Shown piece after piece: positions 15,122 through 24,140 of a stretch of DNA of 30,160 bases. The stretch's first letter is position 1, and each line of letters begins with the position of its first letter. The DNA comes from Candidatus Limnocylindria bacterium (lineage in GTDB: Bacteria; Chloroflexota; Limnocylindria; QHBO01). A program made the translations under genes and the position numbers. Below the pieces are notes generated by a model. That model was not told the DNA's origin. It was given only the letters and a program-made list of their open reading frames with translations, and ran no database searches. The DNA is taken from the NCBI GenBank assembly GCA_030146365.1, contig JASLBU010000088.1, positions 1 through 30,160 of the forward strand. Reading direction: 5' to 3'.

Positions 15122-16465
15122 TCAGTCCTCCAGGGGGTTGAAGACCATGCCGGTCAGGAGCTTGGGATAGAAGTAGGTCGACTTCTGCGGCATGACGTCG
15201 CCGGCGCTCGCCACCGCCGCCAGCTGGTCGAGGGGCGTGGGCCGGACCAGGATGGCGGCAGCCGCGTCGCCACGTTCCACGCGGGCACGCGCGTCCGCCT
15301 CATCCCTAGTGTAGGCCAGCCGGGTCCCGGCGGCGACATCGGCGTCGGTGATGCCGAGCCGATCGCCGAGCACGGCGACGTGGAGCGCCGCAAGGTCCAG
15401 CGACCGCACGGCCGGGCTCATCCGTTCCCTGCGAAGCCGTGCGGCGAGTCCGTCAGGATCCCCGACCAGGAGCGCACCATCGTCCCCGGGGAGCACGAGG
15501 CCGAAGACCGGCGTCTCGTCGAATCGGCGCTCGCCGAGGATGGAGTCCAGCTCAGCGGGCGCGGCCGGAATGGCCTCGAACAGCGGGTCCCCGCCGGCCG
15601 CAAGACCGCGCAGTGCCGCCGGGTCGGCGTCGAGCAACAGCCGATGGGTGGGCCGAATCTCGAGGTCGGTGAGCTCCGCGTTGACGAGCATCATCATCAT
15701 CCAGTCGGCCGCCAGCGCGCCGGCAGGAGCAGCCGCCAGGCGAGAGTCGGACCGGACCTCCGCCTGGTAGGCGAGGGCCGTCTCGTAGCGGTGGTGCCCA
15801 TCGGCGACGTAGAGCGTCTGGCGTCCGAGGTACCCGAGCAGACGCTGGTCCGGCTCGATGGCCGTGAGCTGGTGCACGAGCCCATCGCCGTCCCGGGCGC
15901 GCCACTCGTCGCTCCACGGACGCCCCATGATGTGTCCGTAGCGCTCGGAGCGATCGAAGTACACGGCCAGGATGGGACTGAGCTGGGCGCTCGTGGCACG
16001 GAGCAGCGCGAGCCGGTCGGCCTTGGGGCCCGGCATCGTGTGCTCGTGCGGGCGGACGCCACTGCCCCACGGCTCGAGCAGCACCCGCACCACGGTGCCT
16101 TCGACAACGAGCTCGTCGGGCATGGCGGGCGTGCCATGCCGGTAGTAATAGGCGGCTGGATCGGCCCGGCGCTCGAGAGTGCCGTCGGCCAGCCACGCCT
16201 CGAGGGCCTCGGCGGCCGCGCGATGCGGATCGGGGGTGTCATTGAGCTCGAGACGGACGGCGTTGTGCGGGTCGCGAGCGAGCAGCTCGGCACGCTGCTC
16301 GTCGGTGATCACGTCGTACGGTGGGCATACCACGTCGGTCAGGTCAGCGACTCGCGGCGGCGCGGCCTGTTCGTCCTCGCGGAGCCGCACCCGATCGGGC
16401 ACCTCCTCCGAGCCGTACCGCGAGATCGGGTACTGGATGCCCGGGATGGGCGCGACGCGGGGCAT
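15122..16465 (-). CDS. DUF1015 family protein
   Basis: The 447-aa length and the conserved stretches fit the DUF1015 family: ADLTDVVCPPYDVI near residues 40-53, then DPHNAVRLEL, a central segment with YVADGHHRYETALAYQ and MMMMLVN, and a C-terminal TPVFGLV/ARVERGDAAAAILVRP/VMPQKSTYFYPKL section. The GHHRYETA box is the most invariant part and is presumably at the active or ligand site. The biochemical role of the family is not established with confidence, and I assign none. The gene begins 5 nt after the queG stop and is followed after 9 nt by the hydrolase-fold gene, so all are one transcript. No signal peptide or membrane segment is present. Confidence 0.87.
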   Translation of the reverse strand: MPRVAPIPGIQYPISRYGSEEVPDRVRLREDEQAAPPRVADLTDVVCPPYDVITDEQRAELLARDPHNAVRLELNDTPDPHRAAAEALEAWLADGTLERRADPAAYYYRHGTPAMPDELVVEGTVVRVLLEPWGSGVRPHEHTMPGPKADRLALLRATSAQLSPILAVYFDRSERYGHIMGRPWSDEWRARDGDGLVHQLTAIEPDQRLLGYLGRQTLYVADGHHRYETALAYQAEVRSDSRLAAAPAGALAADWMMMMLVNAELTDLEIRPTHRLLLDADPAALRGLAAGGDPLFEAIPAAPAELDSILGERRFDETPVFGLVLPGDDGALLVGDPDGLAARLRRERMSPAVRSLDLAALHVAVLGDRLGITDADVAAGTRLAYTRDEADARARVERGDAAAAILVRPTPLDQLAAVASAGDVMPQKSTYFYPKLLTGMVFNPLED

Positions 16466-16470
16466 GGCAG

Positions 16471-17562
16471 TCAGTGTAGAGGAGCCGCCTCACCCAGGGC
16501 CGCGCGGGCCTGGTCCCTGATCTCGGGCCGGCGATCGTCCAGGGCGCGCAGGAGGAGGGCGGTCCCATCCCGGTCGAGCGGTCCGGCGTTCGCGAGTGCC
16601 GCGATCGCATTGCGCAGCAGCCGATGTCGCCCGGCCCGTCGCAGCGCCGTGACCCCGATCGCGCGGTGGAAGGCCCGTGTGCCGAGCGGCAGCAGCCACT
16701 CGATCAGCGGCACGAGCGGGACGGCGAGCGGCCCGTCGTCGTCCGCATCGGCGTTGACGGGGCAGACCTCCTGGCATACGTCGCACCCGAAGATCCAGTC
16801 GCCGATGGCCCTCGACTCCCAGCCGTTCAGGATCCCGGGGTGCTCGATCGTGAGGTAGCTGATGCAGCGACGCGCATCGATCGTCTGTGGAGCCACGATG
16901 GCATCGGTCGGACAGCCGACGATGCAGCGGGTGCACGACCCGCATGTCGTTCGGAGGGGCGCGTCGACCGGCAGCTCCGCGGAGGTGAGCAGCGCCCCGA
17001 GGAACACCCAGGATCCGGCACGGGCGTGCGTCAGCAGGTTCGTGTTCTTCCCGATCCAACCGATGCCGCCTCGCGCCGCCAAGGCGCGCTCGGCAAGCGG
17101 GCGGTCGTCGACGTACGCGACCTCGCCGGCGGGAAGCCCCTGCGTTCGCAGGTCAGCGGCCAGGGCTTCCAGCCGCGACCGGAGCGCGACGTGGTAGTCA
17201 GTGCCCAGGGCGTAGCGCGCCACTCGCCCGACTGGCTGCGCCGGCGCGCTGGCCATGATCGGGGCCAGCGCACGGCCCACCGCATCCCGGTCGGCGTCCC
17301 ACGCGGAGCGGTCCGCCCCGGCGTACGGGGCGGCAACCACGACCACCGTTCGCGCGTCCGCGTCGTGGGCGGTCGGCGTGGTGGCCTTTTCGGGTCGCTC
17401 CCCGCCCATCCAATCCATGCGGGCCATTCGGCCGGCCGCCACGCTCTCCTCCATGCGGCGGCGCGCCTCGGGCAACGGGGATGCATCGGTGATGCCGACC
17501 AGCTCGAGGCCATGCCGAGCGGCGAGCTCGGCGATCCGGTCCCGCCCGCCCCCGCCCATCAT
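16471..17562 (-). CDS. queG: Epoxyqueuosine reductase QueG
   Basis: QueG performs the last step of queuosine synthesis, reducing epoxyqueuosine in tRNA wobble positions with cobalamin and two [4Fe-4S] clusters. The 363-aa protein shows the family core DDRPLAERALAARGGIGWIG (152-171) with probable catalytic D152. The ferredoxin-like cluster motif is C207-x2-C210-x2-C213-x3-C217. C233, then C260-x2-C263-x3-C267 supplies the rest of the cluster ligands. The C-terminal ~80 residues form HEAT-like helices, as in QueG. ATG 17562 overlaps the kinase stop by one base (TGATG). No other queuosine gene is in the window, so the organism either makes Q elsewhere in its genome or salvages a precursor. The link to the kinase looks like shared transcription only. 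Confidence 0.92.
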   Translation of the reverse strand: MMGGGGRDRIAELAARHGLELVGITDASPLPEARRRMEESVAAGRMARMDWMGGERPEKATTPTAHDADARTVVVVAAPYAGADRSAWDADRDAVGRALAPIMASAPAQPVGRVARYALGTDYHVALRSRLEALAADLRTQGLPAGEVAYVDDRPLAERALAARGGIGWIGKNTNLLTHARAGSWVFLGALLTSAELPVDAPLRTTCGSCTRCIVGCPTDAIVAPQTIDARRCISYLTIEHPGILNGWESRAIGDWIFGCDVCQEVCPVNADADDDGPLAVPLVPLIEWLLPLGTRAFHRAIGVTALRRAGRHRLLRNAIAALANAGPLDRDGTALLLRALDDRRPEIRDQARAALGEAAPLH

Positions 17563-19463
17563 CAGCGGCCGCTTCGTCGAACGACGAACGGCGGGGGCTC
17601 GCCGGTGGGCGCGATCTCGCCGCTCGGCGTCGGCATTGCGACGCGCGGGATCCGGAACGCGAAGATCGAGCCCGTCGCCCCCTCCGGGTTCGCGGCCGCC
17701 CAGATCCGCCCGCCGTGGGCGTCGATGATCGCGCGGCTGATGTACAGCCCCAGCCCCAGCCCTCCGAAGCGTCGTCGGCCCGAATCGTCATCGGCCTGGT
17801 AGAAGCGCTCGAAGACATGGTCCCGATGCTCCGCGGGGATCCCGACGCCGGTGTCGGCGACGCGGACCTCGACCTCGCCGCCCCGGCTCTCCGCGACGAC
17901 CCGGACGGTTCCGCCATCCGGCGAGTACTTGATCGCGTTCTCGAGCAGGTTCGTCAGGACCTGGTCGATCCGGTCCAAATCCGCGTGGACGCCGATATGG
18001 TCGGGTACCACAAGCTCGATGGGTCGCTTCGGATGCTCTCGCTGCACGCGGGCCACGGCTTCCCGCACCTCGTCCGCCAGGTCGAAGTCGGTGGGCTCGA
18101 TGCTCACCCCGCCGCGGCGATCGATCCGGCTCACGTCCAGCAGATCATCGACCAGCCGCCGCATGCGGCCGACCTGGGAGCGGATGACGCGCAGATGGGC
18201 CATCTCCTTGCTCTCGCCGGACATCTCGCCGCGCAGCCGCCCCTCCAGCAGCTGCGAATACCCCTGGATGCTGGTGAGCGGCGTGCGCAGCTCGTGGCTG
18301 ACGATCGACAGGAAGTCATCCTTGATGCGCTGGGCGTCGCGCTCGGCGGCCATGCGGTCCTGGAGGTCGGACCACAGCTGGGCATTCTGCAGTGCGGGAC
18401 CCGCTCGCTCGGCGACCGCCCGAGCCAGGCGCTGGGTTCGTTCGTCAAAGCCGCCCGGATCACGTCCCGCCGTGGCGAGGACCCCCAGCAGCCGGCCCCC
18501 GGCGAGGATCGGCACGCCGAGCACCCAGGCGGCGCCCAGCTGGCGAAGCCCGTCCGGATCACCGGTCTCGATCCCGCCGCTCGTTCCGACCTGGTCGGTG
18601 GCCGTGGCCGCCACACCGCCCAGCACGCCCTCGCCGATACGAGGGGCTCGGGCCTGGAGGATCTCGCACCACGCGCGGGCGAGCGCCGAGTCCCGGCCGT
18701 CGGCGGCTGCCGCGTCCAGCTGTCGCTCCGCATCGTCCACGGTGAGGACGACCACGGCGTCGCCCAGCAGCGGAGCGGCACCGGCAGCGATGGCGCGGAG
18801 CGTCGCCGCACGCTCGAGGGTGGACCCGAAGTCCCGGCCGAGCTGGCTGATCTGCTCCGCCTCCTCGCGGCGCTGGCGTTCGCGCTCCTCCTCCCCCAGT
18901 CGCAGCTGCAGGCGGGCGTTCTCGGTGGAGCGGCCGATGACGATGCGGCTGAACAGCCCGGCGGCCACTCCGAAGCCGACCAGGTAGGCGATCCTCACCG
19001 GGAGGAGCTCCCGCACCGTCGCGTCCGCTCCGCCGGCCGCGAGGACCACGCCGAGATACAGTCCGCTCATCACCACCGATGCCCAGATCGAGGCCGCCAG
19101 CCCAAAGCGCAGCGCCACGCCCAGGATGACGAGCCCATAGAACAGGTAGGCATCGATCGCGTCGCTGGCCACGTAGACCGCGACAGTGACGGCGACCATC
19201 TCCAGGACAGTGCTGACGATCCCCACCTCTCGGGCCGGGAAGTGCTGCAGGAGGATGGGGGCTGCGAGCCCCTGGAGCCCGAGGACGACCAGCAGGGCGA
19301 CGAGGACGGCGAAGCCCGGCAGCTCGCGCGCGAGCACGATGAGTCCGACGGCGGCGATCGCGACCATCCCCACTCGCGCCCACGCGAGCTGACGCTCCTG
19401 GGCGCGCATCTGCTGCTCGAGGTGCCGTTCGAGCTCGTGCGGCTGGTCGGGCAATGCTTCCAT
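17562..19463 (-). CDS. Membrane sensor histidine kinase with GAF domain
   Basis: From ATG 19463 the protein has 633 aa. About six hydrophobic segments fill residues ~30-176 with almost no extracytoplasmic loops, so it probably senses a membrane or intramembrane cue. A short charged coiled coil (181-205) leads to a GAF-like domain (~212-362). The HisKA domain has the phospho-accepting H390 in FLSIVSHELRTPLTSIQGY. The ATPase domain has the N box (NLLENAIKYSPDGG), G1 (DTGVGIP), F box and G2 (GGLGLGLYIS). All catalytic elements are intact. An in-frame ATG at 19502 is possible, but GGAAG lies before 19463 and an extended -10 lies between the two. No response regulator is adjacent. The receiver-only protein at 3522 is the sole candidate partner here, without positional support. 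Confidence 0.88.
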   Translation of the reverse strand: MEALPDQPHELERHLEQQMRAQERQLAWARVGMVAIAAVGLIVLARELPGFAVLVALLVVLGLQGLAAPILLQHFPAREVGIVSTVLEMVAVTVAVYVASDAIDAYLFYGLVILGVALRFGLAASIWASVVMSGLYLGVVLAAGGADATVRELLPVRIAYLVGFGVAAGLFSRIVIGRSTENARLQLRLGEEERERQRREEAEQISQLGRDFGSTLERAATLRAIAAGAAPLLGDAVVVLTVDDAERQLDAAAADGRDSALARAWCEILQARAPRIGEGVLGGVAATATDQVGTSGGIETGDPDGLRQLGAAWVLGVPILAGGRLLGVLATAGRDPGGFDERTQRLARAVAERAGPALQNAQLWSDLQDRMAAERDAQRIKDDFLSIVSHELRTPLTSIQGYSQLLEGRLRGEMSGESKEMAHLRVIRSQVGRMRRLVDDLLDVSRIDRRGGVSIEPTDFDLADEVREAVARVQREHPKRPIELVVPDHIGVHADLDRIDQVLTNLLENAIKYSPDGGTVRVVAESRGGEVEVRVADTGVGIPAEHRDHVFERFYQADDDSGRRRFGGLGLGLYISRAIIDAHGGRIWAAANPEGATGSIFAFRIPRVAMPTPSGEIAPTGEPPPFVVRRSGR

Positions 19464-19476
19464 GCGAGGCTTCCGC

Positions 19477-19485
19477 ACTCTAGCA
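19477..19485 (-). promoter_or_regulatory. Candidate extended -10 promoter of the kinase-queG operon
   Basis: TGCTAGAGT on the minus strand matches the extended -10 pattern TGnTANNNT. Transcription would start about 7 nt before ATG 19463. No convincing -35 is present, as is common for extended -10 promoters. Confidence 0.35.
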
Positions 19486-19504
19486 TCGGGCGATCGGCCC
19501 ATTC

Positions 19505-19520
19505 ACCGGCGTTCGCCGGT
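19505..19520. repeat. Perfect 7-bp inverted repeat in a divergent promoter region
   Basis: ACCGGCG, TT, CGCCGGT. It lies between the divergent kinase operon and the ABC/MoxR/VWA operon, roughly 35-50 nt upstream of the proposed kinase transcription start. This is a typical place for an operator controlling one or both units, but no regulator is identified. Confidence 0.4.
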
Positions 19521-19603
19521 CATGCAACTCGCCCGACCACGGGCGCGTCTACCGTCCGCAGCGCACACGTCCGTGCACCATGATCCCGAGCAGCCGAGGC
19601 AAC

Positions 19604-22024
19604 ATGACCGAACCGGCGACGCAGGCCCGAGCCACACGCCCGGCGGCGGTCATCGCCGTTGTGCTTGCCGTTCTCAGCCTCGCCGGGGTGACCCCGTCTC
19701 CGGTGGCCGCTGCGAGCGCGGTCGAGATCGAGGCACGTCCCCTGGTGGGTGGACGCTACGAGGTAGGCGGCTGGGCGGCGGTGTCCGTGACACTCGCCAA
19801 CCCGGGTGAGCCGACAGATGGGTACCTGCTCGCCACCAGCGACGCCGGCACGGTGCGCCGCCATGTCGAGCTTCCCGCCGGCGCCCGCAAGGTCGTCCCG
19901 CTCTACCTTCAGCCGGATGCCTTCCAGCGCCGCGTGGAGATCCGGTACGAGGAGCCCAACGGAACCGTTCGCAGCACCGTGGAGGTGCGGGTGCTCGAGT
20001 CGTCGCAGCGGCAGACGGCCATCGTGGGGGACGGCGGAGGCGCGATCCGTCCTCAACTAGGGGGCGGCATCGACGGGAACGCCTCTGAACCGATCCCACT
20101 GGGCCCCGCCGATGTCCCGGAGCGGCCGGAGCCGCTCGCAGGGATCGACTCGATCGTATGGGCCGGCGACAGCGCCGCGCTGTCCGAGGGCCAGCGCCGC
20201 AGCCTGGAACGATGGGTGGCCGATGGCGGCGAGCTGGTCGTGGTCGGCGGACCGGACTGGCAGTCGAGGACCGGCGGCCTGACCGACCTCCTGCCGATCG
20301 ACGGGCTCGCAGCGGTGGACGAGGTCGACCAGGCGGCACTGGCGGCATGGAGCGGCTCGGACGCGGGTGCACACGAGACGGACACGGTGTCCACGGGGGA
20401 GCTCCGGGACGGGGCGCGCGCGCTGGTGACAGCAGACGACGGCACGGTCATCGCATCCATGCGCACCGTGGGTGCGGGTCGGGTGGTGCTGCTCGGCATC
20501 GATGCGGCGACGGACGCGTACCGCGGCTGGGAGGGCTCCCCGCGTCTGTGGAGCCGCCTGCTTCCCTCCGGCGCCGTGCTCGAGGACTTCATGGGCTTTC
20601 CCGGCGAGGAGAACGTCCAGGACGCGATGAGCCAGGCACTCGGGAACCTGCCGGCCCTCGAGGTCCCGCCCGCCGAGCTGCTGCTCGTCGTCATCGTCGG
20701 CTACATCCTGCTCATCGGTCCGATCAGCTACATCGTCCTGCGGCGCATGGATCGCAGGGAGCTCGCGTGGGTGACCGCTCCCCTGCTCGTCGTGCTGTTC
20801 ACCGCCTGCTCGTACGGGATCGGCAACGTGGCGAAGGGCGGCGAGGTGCTCGTCAACCAGATCACACTCATCCGCTCGAGCGGCGTCGGCACGACCGCGA
20901 GCGTGGAGACGTACGCCGGCATCTTCTCGCCGACCCGAGCCACCTACGACCTCTCGGTGGATGCCGACGCCCTGGTCGGCCGGCTCCGGCCCAGCGGGAT
21001 GCAGACGGACGCCTCGGCCTCCGTGGCGGATCAGGGTCAGCCGGCGTACCTGCGTGGGCTCGGGGTGAGCGTCTTCGGCTTCGAGGGCGTGTCGGCAGCA
21101 GGCCAAGTGGAGCACGTACCGTCGCTCGAGGTGTCGTGGCGCACGGAGGACGACGAGCTGGTCGGGACGGTGACGAACGTGGGCGACGCCCCGCTGGAGG
21201 ACGTGGCCTACATCAGCCAGAGCAGCGGCGAGATGATCGGCGCCCTGGAACCGGGACAGAGTGCCGAGTTCGAGCTCGCCCGGATGAACTTCAACGGGTC
21301 CGCGGCGTCCGAGCAGGTGTACGGGTTCGGCGGCTTCGAGAACCAGACGGAGGCCCAGCGTCGCTCGCTCGTCCGGCGGCAGGTCATCGACTCGCTGGTG
21401 GGCTATGGCGTGCACGCTCCCGGAATGGACTTCAGCACCGCGCACGCGCGGGGACCGTACGTGATCGGCTGGCGGGATGCCGATGGCCCGATGCCCGTGG
21501 CCATCGAGGGCCTGGATGCCCGCCGCTCCGCCGTCGCGGTGGAGGTGCTCAGCGTCCGCCCGGTCGCGGAGAGCGGTGAGGTGGTGGTCTCGCCGGCCCA
21601 GATGTCGGTGAACGTGGGCCAGCTCGAAGGCAACGCGTCGTCGGTGGGACCGGGGATGGTGACGGTCTCGGACGGCGCCGCCACGTTCACGATCGGGCTG
21701 CCGCTGGACGCCGCGGGCATCGAGGTCACGGAGCTGGAGCTTCTGGCTGGCGCCGACCCGGGCATGGCGATCATGGAGCAGGGCGGGTTGGTCGGCTTCT
21801 GGCCGAAGGGAACGGTGCTGGAGCTGCGTGATCCTGCGACCGGGGACTGGCGCGCGCTCGGCGACCTGAGCGAATCCACCCGGATCGAGGTCGACGACCC
21901 GGCGGCGGCGTTCGGCGGGACCGGCATCCTCACGGTCCGCGTGTCCGGCCCGCCGGTAAATCCGCAATTCGGCGAGACCGCCGTGTTCGTCACCGCCCGC
22001 GTATCCGGAGTGGTGGGCCAGTGA
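19604..22024 (+). CDS. Large exported membrane-anchored protein of the ABC/MoxR/VWA operon
   Basis: The 806-aa protein has an N-terminal signal sequence (residues ~14-38) and beta-rich repeats at ~40-135. A segment at ~180-300 has the look of a GATase/flavodoxin-like fold (LSEGQRRSLERWVADGGELV, then VGAGRVVLLGID), a fold also found in BatA-like proteins. Two membrane helices follow (~357-378 and 387-408), then ~400 residues of beta-rich extracytoplasmic or peripheral sequence. No enzyme motif is evident. ATG 19604, with GAGG just upstream, is preferred to ATG 19580. The ABC ATPase gene overlaps by 4 bp. Position and topology recall auxiliary subunits of gliding-type ABC modules (GldG-like), but that is an analogy. 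It is the first gene of the operon and is divergent from the kinase gene. Confidence 0.75.
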   Translation: MTEPATQARATRPAAVIAVVLAVLSLAGVTPSPVAAASAVEIEARPLVGGRYEVGGWAAVSVTLANPGEPTDGYLLATSDAGTVRRHVELPAGARKVVPLYLQPDAFQRRVEIRYEEPNGTVRSTVEVRVLESSQRQTAIVGDGGGAIRPQLGGGIDGNASEPIPLGPADVPERPEPLAGIDSIVWAGDSAALSEGQRRSLERWVADGGELVVVGGPDWQSRTGGLTDLLPIDGLAAVDEVDQAALAAWSGSDAGAHETDTVSTGELRDGARALVTADDGTVIASMRTVGAGRVVLLGIDAATDAYRGWEGSPRLWSRLLPSGAVLEDFMGFPGEENVQDAMSQALGNLPALEVPPAELLLVVIVGYILLIGPISYIVLRRMDRRELAWVTAPLLVVLFTACSYGIGNVAKGGEVLVNQITLIRSSGVGTTASVETYAGIFSPTRATYDLSVDADALVGRLRPSGMQTDASASVADQGQPAYLRGLGVSVFGFEGVSAAGQVEHVPSLEVSWRTEDDELVGTVTNVGDAPLEDVAYISQSSGEMIGALEPGQSAEFELARMNFNGSAASEQVYGFGGFENQTEAQRRSLVRRQVIDSLVGYGVHAPGMDFSTAHARGPYVIGWRDADGPMPVAIEGLDARRSAVAVEVLSVRPVAESGEVVVSPAQMSVNVGQLEGNASSVGPGMVTVSDGAATFTIGLPLDAAGIEVTELELLAGADPGMAIMEQGGLVGFWPKGTVLELRDPATGDWRALGDLSESTRIEVDDPAAAFGGTGILTVRVSGPPVNPQFGETAVFVTARVSGVVGQ

Positions 22025-23004
22025 CGACCCCACCTCCGGTCGTGGAGACGCGCGGCCTCGTGAAGCGCTACGGCGAGCATCTCGCGGTCGCCGGAGTCGA
22101 CCTCGTGGTCGGGCCAGGCGAGATCTACGGGCTGGTCGGACCGAACGGGGCAGGCAAGACCACCACGATGAAGATCCTGGCGACGCTCCTGGCCCCGACC
22201 GCGGGCGAGGCGTACGTGACAGGCATCCCCGTCGACAAGGACCCGCTCGAGGTCCGGCGGCGCATCGGCTACATGCCGGACTTCTACGGTGTCTACGACG
22301 ACCTGCGGGTGTGGGAATACCTGGACTTCTTCGGGCGCTGCTACGGCGTGCCGGCCAATCGCCGGGCACCCATGATCAACGACCTGCTCGAGATCGTGGG
22401 GCTTGCCGACAAGCGCACGAGCTACGTGGAGACGCTGTCGCGCGGCATGCGGCAGAGACTGTGTCTCGCCCACACGCTCGTCCACGATCCGGCGCTGCTG
22501 ATCCTCGACGAGCCGGCGTCCGGCCTCGACCCGCGCGCGCGGGTGGAGATGCGCGACATCCTCCGCGAGCTTCGCGCCATGGGCAAGACGATCCTGGTCA
22601 GCAGCCACATCCTCCCGGAGCTCGGCGAGATGTGCACCGGGGTGGCGATCATCGACCGTGGCCAGCTGCTGCGCTCGGGGCGCATCGACGAGATCGAGCG
22701 GTCACTGCGGGCCACGGCGCTGCTGCGAATCGACCTGCTCGGCGACGACGCCGCGCTGGCGGCCGCGAGCGACTGGCTGGGAACCGCACCGATGGTCGGC
22801 GACGTCCTGCGGGTGGAGACGACGGACGCCGACCGCGTCCGGCTCGAGGTCCCGTTCGACGGCCCCACCGACGCGCAGGCCGATCTGCTGCGTTCCATGG
22901 TGGAGGCCGGCCACCGGGTCGTCGGGTACACACAGGCGACGAGCGACCTCGAGGAGATCTTCCTCAAGGTGACCGGGCAGATCGACGAGGAGGAAGCCGC
23001 ATGA
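22021..23004 (+). CDS. ABC transporter ATP-binding protein (ABC-2 / CcmA type)
   Basis: This 327-aa nucleotide-binding subunit has a Walker A GPNGAGKTT (40-48), the signature LSRGM (139-143), Walker B LLILDEP (159-165) with the D-loop SGLDP, and the switch H196 in SSHILPE. The Q-loop position reads GYMPD where Gln is usual. The C-terminal ~100 residues form the accessory domain common in ABC-2 exporters. GTG 22021 overlaps the upstream stop in GTGA, and the permease ATG overlaps its own stop in ATGA, so the module is translationally coupled. It should energise the permease encoded next; the substrate is unknown. Confidence 0.92.
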   Translation: MTTPPPVVETRGLVKRYGEHLAVAGVDLVVGPGEIYGLVGPNGAGKTTTMKILATLLAPTAGEAYVTGIPVDKDPLEVRRRIGYMPDFYGVYDDLRVWEYLDFFGRCYGVPANRRAPMINDLLEIVGLADKRTSYVETLSRGMRQRLCLAHTLVHDPALLILDEPASGLDPRARVEMRDILRELRAMGKTILVSSHILPELGEMCTGVAIIDRGQLLRSGRIDEIERSLRATALLRIDLLGDDAALAAASDWLGTAPMVGDVLRVETTDADRVRLEVPFDGPTDAQADLLRSMVEAGHRVVGYTQATSDLEEIFLKVTGQIDEEEAA

Positions 23005-24140
23005 CCGCTGCCACAGCCGCCATCGGCGGCACGCGCCGATCACCGGCTCGCGAGCTCATCGCCTCGATCGGGACGATCATGACCAAGGAGCTCCGCTCGC
23101 GGATGCGCGGCCGGCGGGCCTTCATCGTCCTGACGGTCTACCTCGGCATCCTGGCGCTCATCACCTACGGCGTGTACATCGTCGTCGCGCCGAACGCGAG
23201 CAACGCGGGCTTCGGCGGCGTCGGCTTCGGTCAGGCGAACGCGTCGGCCCTCATCGGCCAGTCGATCTTCACCGCCCTGTCGATCTTCCAGCTGATCCTG
23301 GTGTGCTTCATTGCGCCGGCGTTCACCGCGGGGCAGATCAGCCTGGAGCGGGAGAAGCAGACGCTGGACCTGCTGGTCAGCACTCCGATGCGGCCGTCCG
23401 CCATCGTGCTCGGCAAGCTTGCCGCGGCGCTCGCCTTCGTGGTGCTCATGATCGTCGCCGCCGTCCCGATCACGGCGATCGTCCTGATGTACGGCGGGGC
23501 CTCGGTGGACGACATCGTCCGGCAGCAGCTCGTGCTGCTCGCCACGGCGCTCGGCCTGGGCACCATCGGCCTCTTCTTCTCGGCCCTCCTCAAGCGCACG
23601 CAGGCCGCGACGGTCCTGACCTATATCACGATGGTGGCGCTCACCCTCGGGACGGCAATGATCTTCACCTTCTGGACCATCGTGGCAAACCAGTCGGACC
23701 AGGGCTTCGGCGTCGGGCCGCGGCGCATTGCGCCTGAAGCGCTCCTCTACCTGAATCCGGGCGTCGCCATGCTGGACGTCATTTCCAATGCGGAGCCCGG
23801 CAATGGTGGCGGGATCGCGAACTTCCTGGGGGAGCTCCGCGGCGAGCGAACTGGCTTCGGCGGCGGCGTGGAGTGCGTCGGCGACGAGTGCCAGGCGGTT
23901 GACCAGTTCGGCAACCCGATCGAACGGCCGGCGAACCAGGCGGCGTCGGGCTACTGGTGGCCCCGCGTTGCGCTCACCTTCATCGCCGTCTCCGTGCTGC
24001 TGGCGATCGCGTCCATGCGGCTCGTCGTCCCGGCCGGCATGCGGTGGGCCTTCCGCCGCGCGGCGGAGCATGCCCCCACCCCGATGCCACCGCCTCCGCC
24101 AGCTGCCGGCGACCCGAAGTCCGAGGAGATCGAGCGATGA
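23001..24140 (+). CDS. ABC-2 type permease
   Basis: The 379-aa membrane protein begins with a cytoplasmic amphipathic helix (TIMTKELRSRMRGRRAF), characteristic of ABC-2 permeases, before the first membrane span near 42-62. The block ISLEREKQTLDLLVSTPMRP is the cytoplasmic coupling segment, followed by a cluster of spans. A ~65-residue loop (about 265-330) between the last two spans holds two Cys (VECVGDECQ). The C-terminal tail is Pro-rich (PMPPPPPAAG). The layout resembles ABC2_membrane permeases that move polysaccharide, lipid or peptide, or act mechanically with secretion partners. Start and stop both overlap neighbours by 4 bp. Confidence 0.9.
   Translation: MTAATAAIGGTRRSPARELIASIGTIMTKELRSRMRGRRAFIVLTVYLGILALITYGVYIVVAPNASNAGFGGVGFGQANASALIGQSIFTALSIFQLILVCFIAPAFTAGQISLEREKQTLDLLVSTPMRPSAIVLGKLAAALAFVVLMIVAAVPITAIVLMYGGASVDDIVRQQLVLLATALGLGTIGLFFSALLKRTQAATVLTYITMVALTLGTAMIFTFWTIVANQSDQGFGVGPRRIAPEALLYLNPGVAMLDVISNAEPGNGGGIANFLGELRGERTGFGGGVECVGDECQAVDQFGNPIERPANQAASGYWWPRVALTFIAVSVLLAIASMRLVVPAGMRWAFRRAAEHAPTPMPPPPPAAGDPKSEEIER

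Noticed and set aside
14123..16858. 911-codon plus-strand ORF spanning tRNA-Glu, the hydrolase-fold and DUF1015 genes
   Set aside because: It starts inside the tRNA and runs antisense to two well-supported genes. Its composition is that of a shadow frame.
20057..22369. 770-codon minus-strand ORF opposite the 806-aa protein gene
   Set aside because: Antisense to a gene with signal peptide, membrane helices and coupled neighbours; it has no motif of its own.
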